From assembly GCA_964347945.1 (NCBI GenBank), contig CAYGAW010000032.1:1-38645 (forward strand): DNA of 38,645 nucleotides. Reading direction: 5' to 3'. Each line of letters begins with the position of its first letter. Positions within the stretch are counted from its first letter, which is position 1. Source of the stretch: CAYGAW01 sp964347945. GTDB lineage: Bacteria > Chloroflexota > Anaerolineae > UBA7937 > B3-Chlor. Of this stretch, positions 16,884 through 25,225 are shown in pieces. Below the pieces are notes generated by a model. It saw only the letters and a list, made by a program, of their open reading frames with translations. It made no database searches and was not told the DNA's origin. The translations under genes were made by a program, and so were the position numbers.

Positions 16884-17984
16884 CTATGCTGCCTCGCTCA
16901 TGACGGCAGCCTTTTCCTCTACAAAGGCCCGCAACCTGCTCTTGTAAGTTTCTCTGTCGAAGTTTTCAGCGTGGCGCCTGATTGCGGCGGCATCGAAATC
17001 CCTATCATCGAAGCTCGACACGGCTTCACCCAGCGACTCAGCTGTGTGTTCGTGGAAGAAGAGACCCGTCACCCCCTCAACCACTGTTTCCAGAGCGCCA
17101 CCTGCGCCATAGGCGATGACTGGCCGGCCCGCGGCCTGGGCTTCTAGAGGCGCGATGCCGAAATCCTCTTCCCCGGGAAAGACGAAGGCCTTGCACTGTG
17201 AAAGATGCCGCCTCACCTCCTGGTCCGAGAGGGCGCCCAGAAACTCGACATTGGGCTTGGCCATGCCTTCCAGACGCTGGCGGTCCCGTCCGTCCCCTAT
17301 GATCTTGAGCGGCAGGCCCAGCGTGTTGAACGCCTCCACTGCCACATCTATGCGCTTGTAGGGAATCAGACGCGAAACGATGAGGAAATACTCGTCATGG
17401 CCGTCCTGCACTTGGAAACGATCAACTTCTACTGGCGGATGAATGACCACCGCATCTCGCTCATAGAACTCCCGGATACGTAGTCGAACCGTCTCTGAGA
17501 TGGCGACGAAGTGATCAACCCTATGGGCCGCTGCCGCATCCCAACGGCGCAGCTGACGGATAACGGGAGGCAAGACGGCTCTGGCGACTGGGTTGATCCC
17601 TTCATGTCGGACGTAGTTGTGATAGTCCCACAGAAAACGAGTGGGAGTGAGACAGTAGCAGATATGCACTGTCTCGGGAAGTGTTATCACACCGTGACAG
17701 AAAGCGCTCTTGTTGCTTATCACCACGTCATATCCCCTCAGGTCAAAGCCCTCAAAGGCCAGAGGGTAGAGGGGTAGAAACGGCTGGTGATGCTGCTTGA
17801 TCAGGGGTAGCCGGTCCAGCCAGGAAGTACGGATATCCCACTCTTCATACTGGGCAGGCATCGCCCCGGACCAGTAAATGGAGGTGTAGATGGGCGCTGA
17901 GGGGTAGATCTCCTTCAGGACCTCGAGAACCCGCTCCGCTCCACCCGCCTGGTTCAGCCAGTCGTGTACGATTGCGACTTTCAA
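16884..17984 (-). CDS. GT4 family glycosyltransferase
   Basis: A retaining GT-B glycosyltransferase of 366 residues. The N-terminal domain opens MKVAIVHDWLNQAGGAERVL, the usual acceptor-side loop. The C-terminal donor domain begins near FLIVSRLIPYKRIDVAVEAF (~195-215) and contains the family signature FPGEEDFGIAPLEAQAAGRPVIAYGAGG (~270-300), with the two glutamates of the EX7E motif. It transfers a sugar, probably mannose, to a lipid- or polymer-linked acceptor at the membrane. The TTG start has GGAGG eight bases upstream. It follows carbamate kinase by 18 bases, so they are probably cotranscribed. Confidence 0.88.
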   Translation of the reverse strand: MKVAIVHDWLNQAGGAERVLEVLKEIYPSAPIYTSIYWSGAMPAQYEEWDIRTSWLDRLPLIKQHHQPFLPLYPLAFEGFDLRGYDVVISNKSAFCHGVITLPETVHICYCLTPTRFLWDYHNYVRHEGINPVARAVLPPVIRQLRRWDAAAAHRVDHFVAISETVRLRIREFYERDAVVIHPPVEVDRFQVQDGHDEYFLIVSRLIPYKRIDVAVEAFNTLGLPLKIIGDGRDRQRLEGMAKPNVEFLGALSDQEVRRHLSQCKAFVFPGEEDFGIAPLEAQAAGRPVIAYGAGGALETVVEGVTGLFFHEHTAESLGEAVSSFDDRDFDAAAIRRHAENFDRETYKSRLRAFVEEKAAVMSEAA

Positions 17985-18002
17985 CGCACCGGCCTCCGCC
18001 CC

Positions 18003-18947
18003 CTACCCAAGGGTGATCCTGGTGCCAGCCTCTCCTCTCAGTGCTCGAGCCAGGTTCTCCGGTGAAGTGATGAGAGCTTCCTCACCTCCCCTCTCCAAGT
18101 ACTGGATGACAGCCTCTATCTTGGGACCCATGCTACCCGGGGGAAAGTGTCCTTCTCCAAGGTAGTGTTTGGCCTCGGCCACCGTCACGTGGTCCAGCGG
18201 CTTCTGGCTTGGCTGACCATAATTCAGGTAGACCTTCTCCACCGCAGTAGAGACAAGAAACAGATCAGCGTCGATACCAGAAGCCAACAGGCTAGAGGCA
18301 TAGTCCTTGTCTATTACGGCCTCCACGCCCCGCAGTCTACGTTCTTTGTCCCGCACCACCGGGATGCCTCCGCCACCCACAGCGATCACTACGAACCCTG
18401 CTTCCAGAAGCGTGTTGATGGCCTCCAATTCCACGATCTCCCGAGGAATAGGCGAAGGGACAACCCGTCGCCAGCCTCTCCCTGCGTCCTCAATCACAGC
18501 CCAGCCCTGTTCTCGCTCGTAGAGTCGCGCCTTCTCCTCATCATAGAAGGGACCAATGGGTTTTGTGGGGCTGTTGAAGGCCGGATCATCACCGTCTACT
18601 ACAACCTGAGTCACGACGGTGGTCACTGGGATATCAACACCTGCCGCGGCTAACCTGTTGCCCAGAAGTTGCTGGATCATGTAACCCAAGGCACCCTGAG
18701 TGTCCGCCCCACAGGAATCCAGCGGAACGGTGTGCAGAACATGACTCGCCAATTCAGAGCGCAGCAGGATGAAACCCACCTGCGGACCATTGCCATGGGT
18801 GATGACCACTCTCCATCCCTGCTGAAGGATTTCAGCGATATGGGCGCACGTCTCATCAGTTGCGGCGAACTGATCGGGCACAGTCTGATGCTGCTTGTCT
18901 TTGATGAGGGAGTTGCCCCCAATCGCGATTACAGCCGTTCTCGTCAC
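18003..18947 (-). CDS. arcC: Carbamate kinase
   Basis: Makes ATP and carbamate from carbamoyl phosphate and ADP, reversibly. The 314 residues fit the amino-acid-kinase fold: IAIGGNSLI near the N terminus, THGNGPQVG (~50-58), GGGGIPV (~195) and the C-terminal FPPGSMGPKIEA (~268). No arginine deiminase or ornithine carbamoyltransferase gene is adjacent, so the carbamoyl phosphate may come from purine or agmatine breakdown encoded elsewhere. The GTG start has GAGGAGG six bases upstream. A promoter and palindromes lie upstream at 19028-19091. Confidence 0.93.
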   Translation of the reverse strand: MTRTAVIAIGGNSLIKDKQHQTVPDQFAATDETCAHIAEILQQGWRVVITHGNGPQVGFILLRSELASHVLHTVPLDSCGADTQGALGYMIQQLLGNRLAAAGVDIPVTTVVTQVVVDGDDPAFNSPTKPIGPFYDEEKARLYEREQGWAVIEDAGRGWRRVVPSPIPREIVELEAINTLLEAGFVVIAVGGGGIPVVRDKERRLRGVEAVIDKDYASSLLASGIDADLFLVSTAVEKVYLNYGQPSQKPLDHVTVAEAKHYLGEGHFPPGSMGPKIEAVIQYLERGGEEALITSPENLARALRGEAGTRITLG

Positions 18948-19027
18948 ACACTACCTCCTCGCGCATCCTGCGCGCCCTGCGTCACGATTCCGCACCGTTG
19001 TCAACCCCCGAGTCCGCCTGGGCGGTA

Positions 19028-19044
19028 TCACATTGTGACACAAG
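19028..19044. promoter_or_regulatory. Overlapping palindromes in the arcC leader
   Basis: TCACATTGTGA (19028-19038) and TTGTGACACAA (19034-19044) are each perfect 5+1+5 palindromes that share five bases. They lie about 12-28 bases inside the predicted arcC transcript, a good place for a repressor. The half-site TGTGA resembles CRP/FNR-family half-sites, but the spacing is not the usual one. The regulator is unknown. Confidence 0.35.
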
Positions 19045-19062
19045 GGTCTGCTCGACGACGAT

Positions 19063-19091
19063 ACTATATCACTTTTGTGCCCTCCATTCAA
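19063..19091 (-). promoter_or_regulatory. Promoter for arcC
   Basis: Minus-strand TTGAAT (19086-19091), a 17-base spacer and TATAGT (19063-19068). The start is expected near 19056, leaving about 110 bases of leader before the GTG. It diverges from the histidine-kinase promoter only 17 bases away. Confidence 0.55.
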
Positions 19092-19108
19092 CCGGTACTA
19101 ATGTCCTA

Positions 19109-19137
19109 TTGCCACCCATGGTCAACTCTGGTAGAAT
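19109..19137 (+). promoter_or_regulatory. Promoter for the sensor kinase gene
   Basis: TTGCCA (19109-19114), a 17-base spacer and TAGAAT (19132-19137), each one mismatch from consensus. The start is near 19144, about 36 bases before the ATG. Confidence 0.6.
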
Positions 19138-19179
19138 AGCAGGTGGAATTCATAGTACGGCGAAGGTAGCGCGCGGAAC

Positions 19180-21114
19180 ATGGAGAGCCAAAAGGTACTG
19201 ATCGTAGATGACGACGCCAGGAGTATCGAGTTCCTCAGAGACTCGCTCCTGGTGCCCAGCGGATACACCACACTCTGTGCCACCGATGGTGAGGAAGCCC
19301 TGCATCTCGCTCTCACCGAGAAACCAGATCTCATGCTCCTAGATCTGCAAATGCCGAAGATGGACGGATTCGATGTCCTGGAAGCTCTGAGGCACGCCGG
19401 TCGAGACATCCCTGTTATCCTGATCACCGCGTACGGCTCGGAGACCGTTGCAATGCAGGCGTTCCGCCTGGGAGTGAGGGACTACTTCCCCAAGCCCTTC
19501 AAAGTCACGGAGATGATGGAGGCCGTCGAGAGATCCCTGGCGGAGGCGCATCTAAGGAAAGAGAAAGAGGAGTTGGCCGAGCGACTGGAGTTGGTCAATC
19601 GCGAATTGGAACAGCGATTGAGGCAATTGACCATCCTCTACGGAATCAGTAAGTCGGTCACCTCGCTCCTGGATCTGAACAAGCTGTTGACACGCATTGT
19701 GGAGGCCACTATGTATGTCACGGGGGCCGAGGAGATATCCCTTTTCCTCTTAGATGAAGAGACACAGGAATTGCAACTACGGGCGGTTCAGCGTGCAGGC
19801 GACGAGCAGGCGCGCGGAGTCATGGAGAGCGGAGATGACGCTGTGGTCAGGCAGGTGATGACGACCGGCCAGGTAGCGATGATCGAGTCACCTCGGTCAC
19901 GAAAGACAGATCCCTTGCAGGTGACGCTCGCCGCGCCTCTGAAGTCCAGAGGGGGAACGATAGGCGTGTTGCACGCTACGACCAAGACGGCGATGGAGCC
20001 CTTCTCAGACAACGATCGGTACGTGCTCTCCGTGCTGGCCGACTATGCGGCCATCGCCATCGAGAACGCCAGGCTCTTCCAGGAGGTAGAGGAACAAAGG
20101 GGCAAGTTGGAGACCATCCTGACCGGCACGGAAGACGTCATCCTTGTCACCGACGAGAACGGGCGGGTGCTACTGATGAACCCTGCGGCGGCGGAGGCGT
20201 TCGATGTTGAGTCGGCACAGACCATAGGCAAACCCCTTCTTGAAGTGACTGGCCATGAGCTGCTCAACAAACTTCTCAGCCAGCAGATGGCCAAGAGGAG
20301 CTCGGCCAATCGCGAGGTTCCGCTGCCAGACGGGCGGACCTTCTACGCCGGTCTCAGTCCCATACCCGATGTGGGTTGGGCTTTGATAATGCGAGACATA
20401 ACTCATATCAAAGAATTGGATAGGATGAAGTCGGATTTCGTGGCCACCATTACCCATGACTTGCGCTCCCCCCTAACCTCAATCCAAAGCCTGCTCAAGC
20501 TGCTTCCCCAGATTGGCGAACTGAATGAAGAACAACAGCAGCTCACCGCGCGGGCGATGAGAAATGTGGACCATATGCAGGATCTGATAGGCGGCCTGCT
20601 GGACATCGCCCGCATCGAGGCAGGAGTGGACATGCAGACGGGGCCGATCCACGTACATGTTGTGGTTGATGAAGCGGCCCAACACCTGGAGGGAGCGGTC
20701 CAGGACAAGGAGTTGAGCCTGGAGGTGATCCTACCTGAAGACCTTTCGGTCGTGGATGGTAATCATACCCGTTTGGTGCAGGTGATGACCAACCTGCTGG
20801 ACAACGCCATCAAGTATACACCCCGGGGAGGCAGCATAAAGGTGAGCGCTGCAGAGGATGAAGGCCAAATCGCCGTCTATGTGACAGACACCGGCGTCGG
20901 CATCCCCGCTTCCGCCAGGCCTCACATCTTTGATAAATTCTACCGCGTACAGGGCCCCGCCACTCGTGAAGTGGAAGGCGTGGGTCTGGGCCTAGCCACT
21001 GCGAAATCTATCGTGGAGAGACACGGAGGACACGTCTTCGTGGAAAGCAGAGTGGGCCACGGAAGCACCTTCTGTTTCACTCTCCCCAAGGACAAGAAAG
21101 ACTCCATCCGTTAG
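19180..21114 (+). CDS. REC-GAF-PAS hybrid sensor histidine kinase
   Basis: A 644-residue soluble signalling protein. Domains in order: receiver (1-118; phospho-acceptor D55 in LLDLQMPKMDG, T83, K105), a charged coiled coil (120-150), GAF (155-300), PAS (305-410), HisKA with H426 in ITHDLRSPL, and HATPase with the N box NLLDNAIKYT (538-547), DTGVGIP (570-576), FDKFYR and GVGLGLA. All catalytic residues are present. The receiver at the N terminus suggests it is driven by another kinase and then phosphorylates a further partner. No transmembrane helix and no output regulator is adjacent, so the signal is probably cytoplasmic. It is divergent from arcC. Confidence 0.93.
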   Translation: MESQKVLIVDDDARSIEFLRDSLLVPSGYTTLCATDGEEALHLALTEKPDLMLLDLQMPKMDGFDVLEALRHAGRDIPVILITAYGSETVAMQAFRLGVRDYFPKPFKVTEMMEAVERSLAEAHLRKEKEELAERLELVNRELEQRLRQLTILYGISKSVTSLLDLNKLLTRIVEATMYVTGAEEISLFLLDEETQELQLRAVQRAGDEQARGVMESGDDAVVRQVMTTGQVAMIESPRSRKTDPLQVTLAAPLKSRGGTIGVLHATTKTAMEPFSDNDRYVLSVLADYAAIAIENARLFQEVEEQRGKLETILTGTEDVILVTDENGRVLLMNPAAAEAFDVESAQTIGKPLLEVTGHELLNKLLSQQMAKRSSANREVPLPDGRTFYAGLSPIPDVGWALIMRDITHIKELDRMKSDFVATITHDLRSPLTSIQSLLKLLPQIGELNEEQQQLTARAMRNVDHMQDLIGGLLDIARIEAGVDMQTGPIHVHVVVDEAAQHLEGAVQDKELSLEVILPEDLSVVDGNHTRLVQVMTNLLDNAIKYTPRGGSIKVSAAEDEGQIAVYVTDTGVGIPASARPHIFDKFYRVQGPATREVEGVGLGLATAKSIVERHGGHVFVESRVGHGSTFCFTLPKDKKDSIR

Positions 21115-21143
21115 ATAGTCAGCCCCTGGCGGAGCCTGCGTTC

Positions 21144-22022
21144 TCAAGAGGCCAACAACTCGCTCAGGGTCACCAGCCGGTAGCCTCGCGCACGCAGTTC
21201 CTCAATGATCCTGGGTAAGGCTTCCGCTGTTTCCGGTGATCCGATGTGCATGACCACAATCGCCCCGTTACAGGCGCCATCCACGGCGTAGTTGAATACT
21301 TCTTGAGACGTCCTATCCCCTGTCCAGTCCCAAACCTGATAGGTCCAGTAGATGGTGACGTACCCATTCTCCTGGACGACTCGACGCACCCGATCATCGC
21401 GGTTGCCGAACGGGGGTCGGAAATAGGGCTTGGTGCTCCGACCCGTTACCTCAGCGACCCGTTCCTCTACGGCTGCCAACTCTTCCGCCATCTGCTCGGC
21501 CGTCAGTTCGGTGAACCGAGGATGGGTATCTGAGTGATTCCCCAACTCGTGACCGGCAGCCACAATCTCCTGGAGCAGCTCGGGGCCTCCTGCTTGTCGC
21601 AGCATGATCCCAGTGACGAAGAAGGTGCAGTGAACCTCCTTGCGCCGCAGGGTTTCGAGGATCGAAGGCAAAGGTGCGATACTGGCTCCGGCGTCGAAGG
21701 TTAGAGCGATCCACGGGCGTTCCGGATCTCCTTGGCTGATCTCCGTAGCCGCGGGCGCAGGAGGCACGGCGGAAGGGAGGGTCGCTGTTGGACTGGGGGT
21801 GCTGGTGACCGTGGACGTGGGCGAAGCCGCGACTGTGGAAGGGGGGGGTGGAGTCGGACTCGGCGTGCTCGTGAAGGTCGCCGTGGGCAGAGGTGTCGGC
21901 ATCACCGTAGGGGGCGCGAGTTGAGCAATCACAGGCCATTCGCTCATGGAAGAACAACTGCACGCCAGGGTCAGTAGAAGCACAGACGGTAAGAAGAGTG
22001 CGAGTCGCCTACTGAGTCTCAA
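21144..22022 (-). CDS. Polysaccharide deacetylase (NodB) lipoprotein
   Basis: A secreted carbohydrate esterase 4 enzyme that removes N-acetyl groups from peptidoglycan or exopolysaccharide. With the TTG start at 22022 it is 292 residues and begins with a clean lipoprotein signal: MRLSRRLALFLPSVLLL, then TLAC with the lipidated C21. A Pro/Thr/Ser linker (~35-95) spans the surface. The NodB domain has TFDAG (motif 1), HSDTHP (motif 2, two metal histidines), RPPFGNRD (motif 3), a WTYQVWDW motif-4 region and the final VMHIGS histidine. A longer start at 22061 would spoil the signal peptide. It overlaps the amidase gene by 14 bases: coupled. Confidence 0.88.
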   Translation of the reverse strand: MRLSRRLALFLPSVLLLTLACSCSSMSEWPVIAQLAPPTVMPTPLPTATFTSTPSPTPPPPSTVAASPTSTVTSTPSPTATLPSAVPPAPAATEISQGDPERPWIALTFDAGASIAPLPSILETLRRKEVHCTFFVTGIMLRQAGGPELLQEIVAAGHELGNHSDTHPRFTELTAEQMAEELAAVEERVAEVTGRSTKPYFRPPFGNRDDRVRRVVQENGYVTIYWTYQVWDWTGDRTSQEVFNYAVDGACNGAIVVMHIGSPETAEALPRIIEELRARGYRLVTLSELLAS

Positions 22023-22857
22023 ACTGCAGTCTTTTCTCAACGGCATCCACGATGTAGCCATTCGCCAGGTAGCGATAGAGGTTGGTCCCGGGGCACGAGG
22101 TGGCAGCGTAGTCGCGATGGCCCCGGATGAGGGCGGGAGGGATCGAATACTGGTAGCACAGCCAAGCTGCCAGATCTATAAGGGCCCCCATCTGTGCCTC
22201 GTCTATCTCTTGCACGTTGTAGTTTCCCATCACAGTGATGAGGAGGTGTCCTGTAGGATCGTACTCGGTTGCCGTGTCGCCGACGAACTCCAGAGGCCTC
22301 GCCTCATAGACGTCCCCCTCAAGGTCTATCAGAAAGTGATACGGGATGTCCACCCAGCCGCGGACTCTCCTCGCCCAGCTCTGTAGGCCCCTCAAGCGAC
22401 CCGGAGCACCACCATGGAACTCAGCGCCATCGTGGTGGACGGTGATCCTCACCAATGTGTGGGGCTGGTAACCCTCGGTTATCTCCATGGACCCCCACTG
22501 CTCCCGTGTGATGATTGGCGGTTGGGTGGGAGGGCCCTGTGCCGACGCCGTGGGTACTGAGAGAGGGGTAGACGTGGCAGTGGGGGTGAAGGTCGGAGTG
22601 CTGGTGGGCGTTGGGGGCGCAGGGGTAGCCGTCGCTGGCAACCTGGTGGGCGCAGGGGTGACCGTGGCAGTGGGTGTTGAGATGGGACTGTGATCAGCCA
22701 GTGAGCTGCCGGGAGCCATCGCACCAGCGGGCGTGGCAACGGCCACAGAAGCCGTTGTGAGCAGCACGTCTCTCAGCAAGAAGGCCGAAAGGACGCCAGC
22801 CACGAAAGCAAGAAGTGGAACAAGGAACCAGCCTTTGCCAACGGTACGAGCTTCCAT
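22009..22857 (-). CDS. Peptidoglycan-recognition N-acetylmuramoyl-L-alanine amidase
   Basis: A membrane-anchored zinc amidase of the PGRP/Amidase_2 family, which cuts the bond between muramic acid and the stem peptide. The chosen ATG at 22857 gives 282 residues: an N-terminal helix (~8-30), a long Pro/Thr linker (~55-115), then the catalytic domain. Visible ligands are the histidine in ITVHHDG, the conserved tyrosine in IPYHFLID, and His and Cys in GHRDYAATSCPG. Starts further upstream (to a TTG at 22962) fall within the promoter and are rejected. It is followed by a NodB deacetylase gene with overlap, so the pair remodels the wall together. Confidence 0.88.
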   Translation of the reverse strand: MEARTVGKGWFLVPLLAFVAGVLSAFLLRDVLLTTASVAVATPAGAMAPGSSLADHSPISTPTATVTPAPTRLPATATPAPPTPTSTPTFTPTATSTPLSVPTASAQGPPTQPPIITREQWGSMEITEGYQPHTLVRITVHHDGAEFHGGAPGRLRGLQSWARRVRGWVDIPYHFLIDLEGDVYEARPLEFVGDTATEYDPTGHLLITVMGNYNVQEIDEAQMGALIDLAAWLCYQYSIPPALIRGHRDYAATSCPGTNLYRYLANGYIVDAVEKRLQFETQ

Positions 22858-22933
22858 GTCCTCCAAGCCGATGGACGTATGATCTCCCTCTACAGTATAC
22901 GACGTCCATCCCCAACGCACCAGCCGGAGGACT

Positions 22934-22962
22934 ATTCTAGCATCCGAGCTCTCCATTGACAA
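22934..22962 (-). promoter_or_regulatory. Promoter for the amidase-deacetylase pair
   Basis: Minus-strand TTGTCA (22957-22962), a 17-base spacer and TAGAAT (22934-22939). The start is expected near 22927. The -35 TTG is also the longest possible start codon of the amidase reading frame, which shows that this longest start is false. Confidence 0.6.
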
Positions 22963-22975
22963 CCCCGCACGTAAG

Positions 22976-23005
22976 TTGGCTTTTCGCGATTCTTCTGTGT
23001 ATAAT
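22976..23005 (+). promoter_or_regulatory. Promoter for porGDAB
   Basis: TTGGCT (22976-22981), an 18-base spacer and a perfect TATAAT (23000-23005). Transcription would start near 23012, about 47 bases before the porG GTG. It is divergent from the amidase promoter. Confidence 0.55.
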
Positions 23006-23058
23006 AGGATTTTGGTGTCTTGAGACCTTTCGAATCCGCTTCATCATGGGAGGACAAC

Positions 23059-23631
23059 GTGGCCAATTTGACTGAGATTCGCTGGCATGGCCGAGGCGGC
23101 CAGGGGGTGGTCACCGCTGGCAAGATGCTGGCTCAGGTTGCCTTGGACAGCGGCCAGTATTTCCAAGCCTTCCCCGACTACGGCCCGGAGCGGGCTGGAG
23201 CGCCCATCAGGGCTTTCACACGGCTCAGCCAGGAACCGATTCACAAGCATTGCCAGATCCAAGAGCCAGACATGGTACTGGTGTTGGACCCGACCCTCTT
23301 GGAAGCTGTGAATGTAACCGAGGGCCTCAAGGAAGATGGGATACTGCTGGTCAACACTGATGAAACACCAGCGAAGGTTCGAGAGATGGTCGGCTTCCGC
23401 ACGGGCAAAGTGTTCACCGTCGATGCGACAGAGATCGCTCTAGATACCCTGGGGCGCGAGATCACCAACACGCCTATGCTGGGCGCGCTCGTCAAAGCCA
23501 CAGGCATCTTGACGGTGGAAGATCTGGTAGCTCAGACCCGCAAGCAGTTTGGGGACAAGTTCGGGACAGAGGTGGTCAAGAGGAACGTGGAAGCTATCGA
23601 GCGAGCCGCGGCAGAGGTGCAGGAGGGCTAG
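23059..23631 (+). CDS. porG: 2-oxoacid:ferredoxin oxidoreductase, gamma subunit
   Basis: The gamma subunit of a four-subunit pyruvate- or 2-oxoacid:ferredoxin oxidoreductase, cytosolic and oxygen-sensitive. The signature is IRWHGRGGQGVVTAGKML at the start, with the FPDYGPERAGAPIRAF segment (~40-55) that binds CoA and joins the subunits. The GTG at 23059 is preceded by GGGAGG at five bases; the frame runs open to 23020 but without such a site. 190 residues fits. It is the first gene of porG-D-A-B, and the delta gene follows directly. Confidence 0.92.
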   Translation: MANLTEIRWHGRGGQGVVTAGKMLAQVALDSGQYFQAFPDYGPERAGAPIRAFTRLSQEPIHKHCQIQEPDMVLVLDPTLLEAVNVTEGLKEDGILLVNTDETPAKVREMVGFRTGKVFTVDATEIALDTLGREITNTPMLGALVKATGILTVEDLVAQTRKQFGDKFGTEVVKRNVEAIERAAAEVQEG

Positions 23632-23928
23632 ATGGCAAAGCTGGACGCTGGTTGGAGAGAAATACCCATTGGCGGCAAGATCGTAGATGCCGGCAATGCT
23701 CGAGAATATGAAACCGGTAGTTGGCGGGCACTGACACCCGTCGTCGATCAAGAGAAGTGCATCAACTGCCTGCTATGCTGGGTCTTTTGCCCCGACTCCA
23801 GCATCGACGTGAAAGACGAGGAAATGATCGGATTCCACTATCGATTCTGCAAGGGTTGTGGCATCTGCGCAGAGATATGCCCCGTCGACGCGATAGATAT
23901 GGCGGCAGAGGCAGAACCCGAGAAGTAG
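23632..23928 (+). CDS. porD: 2-oxoacid:ferredoxin oxidoreductase, delta (ferredoxin) subunit
   Basis: A 98-residue 2[4Fe-4S] ferredoxin-like subunit that carries electrons from the catalytic site to soluble ferredoxin. Two complete cluster motifs are visible: CINCLLCWVFCPDS (~44-57) and CKGCGICAEICPV (~75-87). The ATG touches the porG stop, and AGGAGGG lies just before it, so translation is coupled. The N-terminal 35 residues (GWREIPIGGKIVDAGNA) match the usual PorD lead-in. Confidence 0.94.
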   Translation: MAKLDAGWREIPIGGKIVDAGNAREYETGSWRALTPVVDQEKCINCLLCWVFCPDSSIDVKDEEMIGFHYRFCKGCGICAEICPVDAIDMAAEAEPEK

Positions 23929-23971
23929 AGGACCATCACCGCATTCGCCTTGTACAGGAGGCCTTGACACA

Positions 23972-25153
23972 ATGAGCACATTCGAAGCTATGGATGGGAA
24001 TACCGCTACGGCGGAGGCGATGCGCCAGATCAACCCCGATGTGGTCGCCGCGTATCCCATCACCCCCCAGACCAGCACCGTACAAACCTTTTCCCAGTTT
24101 GTGGCAGATGGTGACGTGGATACAGAGTTCATCAGGGTCGAGAGCGAGCACAGTGCCATGGCCGCCTGTATCGGTGCCTCGGCAGCCGGTGGGCGGGTCA
24201 TGACTGCCAGCTCAGCAAACGGTTTGGCCTTTATGTGGGAGATGGTGTACATAGCGGCTTCCAACAGAGCACCTATAGTGATGACAATAGTGAATCGGGC
24301 GCTCTCGGGACCGATCAACATCCATTGCGACCACAGCGATTCGATGGGCGCTCGCGATGCCGGCTGGATACAGTTATACGGCGAGAACCCCCAGGAAGCG
24401 TATGATAACGCTATTCAGGCCGTACGTATCGCCGAACATGAGGATGTGCTACTGCCGGTGATGAGCATGTACGACGGCTTCATCACCAGCCACGGCCTGG
24501 AGCGAGTACAAATCGAGGATGATGAAGCTGTCAGAGACTTCGTCGGGCGGTTCATCCCCCACGAACCGCTCTTGGATGTGGATAATCCCGTTACGTACGG
24601 TCCGCTGGACTTCTATGACTTCTACATGGAGCATAAGCGACAGCAGGTGGAGGCCATGAAGCACGCCAAGCGGATCATCCCAGAGGTCGCAGCAGATTTC
24701 GAGAAGCGCTTCGGTCGACGCTATGGGTTCCTCGATGAGTACCGGCTGAACGACGCTGAGTTGGCACTGGTGGTATTATCATCGACGGCCGGCACAGCCC
24801 GGAGCGTCGTGGACGACCTGCGCGCCCAAGGGCTGAAGGTAGGCTTGCTCAAGCCTCGCGTCTTCCGACCGTTCCCTGCCGAGGAGCTGGCCGATGCCTT
24901 GCGAGACAAGACTGCGGTGGGGGTGATGGACCGCTCCGATTCCTTCGGTGCTATGGGCGGCCCCCTCTTCATGGAGCTATCGGCCGCCTGCAAGATACAC
25001 GATGTACCAGCCAAGATCGTGGACTATGTCTTCGGCCTGGGAGGCAGAGACACCACCCCATCGCAGATAGAAAGCGTTTTCCGAGACCTGACAGACATCG
25101 CGGAGACCGGAGAGATCAGGCAACTGGTTACCTACCTTGGCGTGCGTGAATGA
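23972..25153 (+). CDS. porA: 2-oxoacid:ferredoxin oxidoreductase, alpha subunit
   Basis: The alpha subunit (393 residues), contributing the pyrimidine-binding side of the thiamine-diphosphate site. Landmarks: AMDGNTATAEAMRQINPDVVAAYPITPQT at the start, the VESEHSAMAACIGASAAGGRVMTASSANGL segment with the catalytic glutamate (~50-80), the NIHCDHSDSMGARDAGWIQ loop (~112-130), and domain II with VGLLKPRVFRPFP. The length and CDHSD loop favour pyruvate as substrate, but 2-ketoisovalerate-type enzymes are similar. The ATG has AGGAGG ten bases upstream. It is followed by porB after 72 bases. Confidence 0.93.
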   Translation: MSTFEAMDGNTATAEAMRQINPDVVAAYPITPQTSTVQTFSQFVADGDVDTEFIRVESEHSAMAACIGASAAGGRVMTASSANGLAFMWEMVYIAASNRAPIVMTIVNRALSGPINIHCDHSDSMGARDAGWIQLYGENPQEAYDNAIQAVRIAEHEDVLLPVMSMYDGFITSHGLERVQIEDDEAVRDFVGRFIPHEPLLDVDNPVTYGPLDFYDFYMEHKRQQVEAMKHAKRIIPEVAADFEKRFGRRYGFLDEYRLNDAELALVVLSSTAGTARSVVDDLRAQGLKVGLLKPRVFRPFPAEELADALRDKTAVGVMDRSDSFGAMGGPLFMELSAACKIHDVPAKIVDYVFGLGGRDTTPSQIESVFRDLTDIAETGEIRQLVTYLGVRE

Positions 25154-25225
25154 GGTTGTATTCCGCGTTCAAGCACTCAGTTTGATGTACTTGAGCGTGG
25201 ACCGCTTCTCAACAAGGAGACTGGG

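Noticed and set aside
22858..22962. N-terminal extension of the amidase from the TTG at 22962
   Set aside because: The TTG is the -35 hexamer of the gene's own promoter, and the expected transcript starts near 22927.
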